Source of the DNA: Cladorhizidae sp. MBARI D1340-BT2
Lineage: Eukaryota; Porifera; Demospongiae; Poecilosclerida; Cladorhizidae
Assembly (NCBI GenBank): GCA_028752905.1
Contig: JAQNBH010000004.1
Location: 3,580,610 to 3,644,609 of the forward strand
Reading direction: 5' to 3'
DNA length: 64,000 nucleotides
Part shown: positions 59,880 through 64,000 of the stretch, in pieces
Layout: the number at the start of each line of letters is the position of its first letter
How positions within the stretch are numbered: position 1 is the first letter of the stretch
The notes under the pieces: generated by a model
Seen by the model: the letters and a program-made list of their open reading frames with translations, nothing else
Told to the model about the DNA's origin: nothing
The model's database searches: none
Made by a program: the position numbers and the translations under genes

Positions 59880-60548
59880 ATGCTTTACTATATTGTTAAA
59901 ACCCTTTACCATGTTATGATGGAGCAAGTATTGTTAAAACCCTTTACCATATACATGGAGCAAGTATAATTATTGTTAAGACCCTTTACCATGTTATGAT
60001 GGAGTGGTAAACCTTTACCATGTATGATGGAGCAAGTTGATGGAGCAAGTATATTGTTAAGACCCTTTACCATACCATGTATGATGGAGCGTTAAAACCC
60101 TTTACCATGTTATGATGAAGTATATTGTTAGACCCCTTACCATGTATGATGGATATTGTTTAAACCCTTTACCATGTATATATGGTATAATTATGTTAAA
60201 ACCCTTTACCGTGTATGATGGAGCAAGTATATTGTTAAGACCCTTTACCATGTATATGGTATATGTTAAAACCCTTTACCGTGTATATATGATGGAGCAA
60301 GTATATTGTTGAGACCCTTTACCATGTTATGACAGCAAGTATAATTATAGTTAAAATCCTTTACCATGTTATGATGGAGCAAGTATATTGTTAAAACCCT
60401 TTAACATGTTATGAAAGCAAGTAAATTGTTAAAACCCTTTACCATGTTATGATGGAGCAAGTATATAACCATGTATGATATTGTTAAAACCCTTTACCAT
60501 GTTATGTAAATTGTTAAAACCCTTTACCATGATGGAGCTAGTATATTG
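59880..60548. repeat. About 40-bp array, left part
   Basis: Variable-length units with CCCTTTACCATGTTATGATG and GAGCAAGTATATTGTTAAAA. Interrupted by the TTAA-flanked element and resuming at 61464. Confidence 0.93.
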
Positions 60549-60552
60549 TTAA

Positions 60553-61459
60553 GAGGGGTTCCTAATTCATATTCAAATATTTATTTTTATTTTTGTTGTA
60601 AACTGTAGTTTTATGTGTCTACATGCCTGGCTCCAAGTCCTAAAGCTATTGGAAACATCCTTCTGAAGTTATTCTTGGTTTTACTACCACACATTTTGCA
60701 AACATTTCTTTTCCCCTTCAGTTGTGAACTTCCTCCTTGATCTAAGCGATTCGCTACATGCAGTCGTCACGTTTATAACTTATTATATACCAAAATGTAG
60801 CATTTTTCATGGTGATCATTTCCTTGTCAATTATGCAGCATTTTGTTTTAGGGGTGTGATGCGCAAGCATTTTATCCACGATACTCCACAGTGCGCATTA
60901 GCTGGGATTGAGACAAAATGCCGAAGGTTTCCACGAAGAAAAAGGCCTGCAGGAGGTGGCAAATATTTCAAAATCATTTTTTAGTGATTGAAAAGTGTAT
61001 AAAAACAACATTTACTTTCACAAATACTACATATATTATAGCTAATTTCATACTCTATCAGATTATGCATACTTGAGATTAATTTTTAGAATGTACAAGG
61101 AATAGTGTTGTGGTGTATGTCAATGTTTTGAATGATACTATAATTATTACATAAAAATTGAAAGAATAAATTTTCATCCAGAAAAGAATCCAAGTCATGT
61201 TGTATATACTAGTTCTGGAGTATTGACAGTCAAATACTTACTTGCTAATTGAAATAGATGATTTGCTATTTTAGCTTCCAATACGATCTCATTTACAAGG
61301 GGGGAAACAGTGGGAAAATGATAAAATCTTATGATTTTGGTGTCATTTGAAAGTTTAGGGAATATGCTACATTTTGGTATAAAAACATTGCTGTAGCCAG
61401 ACAAGGAGTTCAAATATACAAGGGTTTAAAATTCGGGTGTCAATTTTAGGAACCCCCCT
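60553..61459. mobile_element. TTAA-flanked element splitting the 40-bp array
   Basis: The ends are GAGGGGTTCCTAA (left) and, reverse complemented, AGGGGGGTTCCTAA (right). TTAA precedes (60549-60552) and follows (61460-61463). TTAA duplication is the piggyBac rule. Inside, TATACCAAAATGTAGCAT (60785) has an inverted partner near 61366-61383. The short frames at 60724-60984 (plus) and 61195-61413 (minus) contain related IPKCSIF segments for that reason. No transposase recognised, so probably a non-autonomous piggyBac-like element. Confidence 0.7.
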
Positions 61460-61463
61460 TTAA

Positions 61464-61570
61464 AATCCTTTACCATGTTATGATGGAGCAAGTATATTGT
61501 TTAAAACCCTTTACCATGTTATGATGGAGCAAGTCTATTGTTAAAACCCTTTACCATGTTATGCTGACCT
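61464..61570. repeat. About 40-bp array, right part
   Basis: Two to three further copies of the CCCTTTACCATGTTATGATG unit after the inserted element. Confidence 0.93.
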
Positions 61571-61619
61571 TTACCTTATGCAAGTGTAGAAGTGTCAGTA
61601 CAAAACTACATTGCAAGCA

Positions 61620-62129
61620 TATAAAGACATCAAGTCTACGCATGTTAATACACATAACACACTCACTAACACAATAGATACACCTAACCAGCTAGACATT
61701 TAACACACCTAACACACTTAACACTACACACACTATTAACTTAACTCACACCTAACACACTAGATACTTAACACCTAACACACTAGACATAACACACATA
61801 ACACACTGTAAACACTTAATTAAAGAGACAAACTCTAATGCACTTAACATACTCACACCTAACGTATTTGACATACCTAAACCTGGACACACCTAACCAA
61901 TGTTACACACTTAACATACTAGACACTAATCATGAGACACACCTAATAGACTAGTCACACCTACAAACTTGGCATACCTAAAATGACATGTAGCACACTA
62001 GACACTTACCTTACTTCATCTAATAAACTAGACACACCTAACACACTGGACGCGCCTAACACCAAAACTTAACACACCAGATACTTCTAACACGCTAGAC
62101 TCAGATACCTTACTAGATACATAATACAT
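61620..62129. repeat. Degenerate CACCTAACACACTAGACA-type repeat
   Basis: Irregular copies of ACACACTTAACA, ACACCTAACACAC and ACTAGACAC. It appears to be the eroded edge of the next array. Confidence 0.85.
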
Positions 62130-62975
62130 GACACACTCAACATACTAGACACAACATACTAGACACAACATACTAGACACAACATACTAGACACAACATA
62201 CTAGACACAACATACTAGACACTCAACATACTAGACACAACATACTAGACAACATACTAGACACTCAACATACTAGACACAACATACTAGACACAACATA
62301 CTAGACACAACATACTAGACACAACATACTAGACACAACATACTAGACACAACATACTAGACACAACATACTAGACACAACATACTAGACACAACATACT
62401 AGACACAACATACTAGACACAACATACTAGACACAACATACTAGACACAACATACTAGACACAACATACTAGACACTCAACATACTAGACACAACATACT
62501 AGACACAACATACTAGACACAACATACTAGACACTCAACATACTAGACGCAACATACTAGACACAACATACTAGACACAACATACTAGACACTCAACATA
62601 CTAGACACTCAACATACTAGACACAACATACTAGACACAACATACTAGACACTCAACATACTAGACACTCAACATACTAGACACAACATACTAGACACTC
62701 AACATACTAGACACAACATACTAGACACAACATACTAGACACTCAACATACTAGACACAACATACTAGACACAACATACTAGACACTCAACATACTAGAC
62801 ACAACATACTAGACACAACATACTAGACACAACATACTAGACACTCAACATACTAGACACTCAACATACTAGACACTCAACATACTAGACACTCAACATA
62901 CTAGACACTCAACATACTAGACACAACATACTAGACACTCAACATACTAGACACTCAACATACTAGACACATAAC
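62130..62975. repeat. 14/16-bp array
   Basis: Alternation of ACACAACATACTAG (14 bp) and ACACTCAACATACTAG (16 bp), nearly without substitutions (one ACGC variant at 62547), which points to recent expansion. Confidence 0.98.
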
Positions 62976-63162
62976 ACATTAGAGTTACCGAACAGGTTTG
63001 ACACTGAAAGCAACAGAGACAACACACATCACACTAGACTAGACATTTTAACATTGTGCTAGATGTAAAGGCGTATTTAGCACTTGTGGTCTTATATTCT
63101 GGCTGCTATAGAGTGCTTGAAGTAGCGTAGGATCGCATTATCGGCTGAACGAGGCAGCTTGC

Positions 63163-63360
63163 TCTATAGGATGGAAATATGTCAGGACTGATGAAATTGG
63201 CATTACTTTTGGCACGACTATCGACTTTTATCCTCTGAACTACTCAGTTAACTTGCAGGAGAAAAACTCCATGAGACAATTCCGCCTCTCAGTGGGTGTG
63301 GTGGTCATATGCTGGACAAGTGTGGCTCTCTGCAAGTGTGAGTGTGGTGAGGTGTTGGGC
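63163..63360 (+). other. Possible exon of unknown gene
   Basis: After an acceptor-like TGCTCTATAG the plus strand reads WKYVRTDEIGITFGTTIDFY and QEKNSMRQFRLS, followed by a possible donor (TCA/GTGGGT). The frame stays open to a TGA at about 63379. No family recognised. One exon alone is weak evidence. Confidence 0.25.
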
Positions 63361-63429
63361 AAGTCTGATTCTCTGTGAGTGTGAGTGACCTGCCATAACC
63401 TAGCTCAGATGTCATTTGTATTGTTTGTA

Positions 63430-64000
63430 GGTATTGTTTGTAGACTACTTATTTGTGTAGTGCAAGCAGATGTAATTTGTATTGTTTGTAGACTACTTAT
63501 TTGTGTAGAGCAAGCAGATGTAATTTGTATTTATTTATTTGTGTAGTGCAAACAGATGTAATTTGTATTGTTTGTAGACTATTTATTTGTTTAGAGCAAG
63601 CAGATGTAGTTTGTACATTGACTATTTATTTGTGTAGTGCAAGCGGATGTAATTTGTATAGTTTGTAGACTACTTATTTGTGTAGTGCAAGCAGATGTAA
63701 TTTGTATTGTTTGTAGACTACTTATTTGTGTAGAGCAAGCAGATGTAATTTGTATTGTTTGTACTTATTTGAGTAGTGCAAGCAGATGTAATTTGTATTG
63801 TCTGTAGACTACTTATTTGAGTAGTGCAAGCAGATGTAATTTGTATTGTCTGTAGACTACTTATTTGTGTAGAGCAAGCAGATGTAATTTGTATTGTCTG
63901 TAGATTACTTATTTGTGTAGTGCAAACAGATGTAATTTGTATTGTCTGTAGACTACTTATTTGTGTAGTGCAAGCAGATGTAATTTTTATTGTCTGTAGA
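63430..64000. repeat. 48-bp array running off the window end
   Basis: The unit is TGTAATTTGTATTGTTTGTA, GACTACTTATTTGTGTAGTG, CAAGCAGA. About 12 copies with deletions. The array is cut by the window edge. Confidence 0.97.

Overview
This window comes from an animal genome. The strongest evidence is a set of minus-strand exons that together read as an OSR1/SPAK (OXSR1/STK39, fray-type) protein kinase of the WNK ion-transport pathway. Everything else is transposon debris and tandem repeats. A non-bilaterian or other invertebrate metazoan fits best, with a sponge or cnidarian as my guess. Nothing here fixes the species. No bacterial or phage features are present.

Layout. 1-8 kb: a decayed non-LTR reverse transcriptase (RT), a palindromic foldback element, a CA-rich array and small minisatellites. 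9.2-13.2 kb: a long TAA-type microsatellite enclosing a 5'-truncated retrotransposon with RT and a nuclease-like tail. 13.2-14.2 kb: a broken Penelope-like element on the minus strand. 14.6-17.6 kb: a second decayed non-LTR element. 19.1-22.8 kb: a Ty3/gypsy-like integrase remnant interrupted by a hAT transposon with matching termini and an 8-bp target duplication.

24.4-50.1 kb: the OXSR1-like gene, minus strand. Seven exons are supported: start and beta-1 strand; Gly-loop and beta-3 Lys; kinase subdomain IX; the WNK-site S-motif; two coiled-coil/Gln-rich exons, followed by PF2/CCT; and the terminal PF2 exon. Counting the PF2 domain as two exons gives eight blocks in all: 50016-50136, 46513-46625, 36877-36961, 32099-32230, 27198-27291, 26494-26728, 26111-26162 and 24356-24453. 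Most join in phase. Its introns consist largely of satellites (units of 25, 31, 33, 38, 45, 53 and 68 bp), a PIF/Harbinger transposon with TIRs and TAA duplications, a related MITE, and a solo LTR. Kinase subdomains III-VIII and X-XI were not found, and the subdomain IX exon looks frameshifted, so the copy may be a pseudogene or carry assembly errors.

50.3-64 kb: a TIR element with a TA duplication, 34- and 27-bp arrays, a LINE ORF1 (PHD-like finger) plus the start of its endonuclease, a 3.1-kb array of a 57-bp unit that begins at the point where the endonuclease frame stops, a 40-bp array split by a TTAA-flanked element, and 14/16-bp and 48-bp arrays to the window end.

The elements do not form a pathway together. 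The one cellular gene is the kinase. The Harbinger element carries its own two-gene system (DDE transposase on plus, MADF DNA-binding partner on minus). A fragment of 28S rRNA lies inside the minisatellite in the transposase intron.
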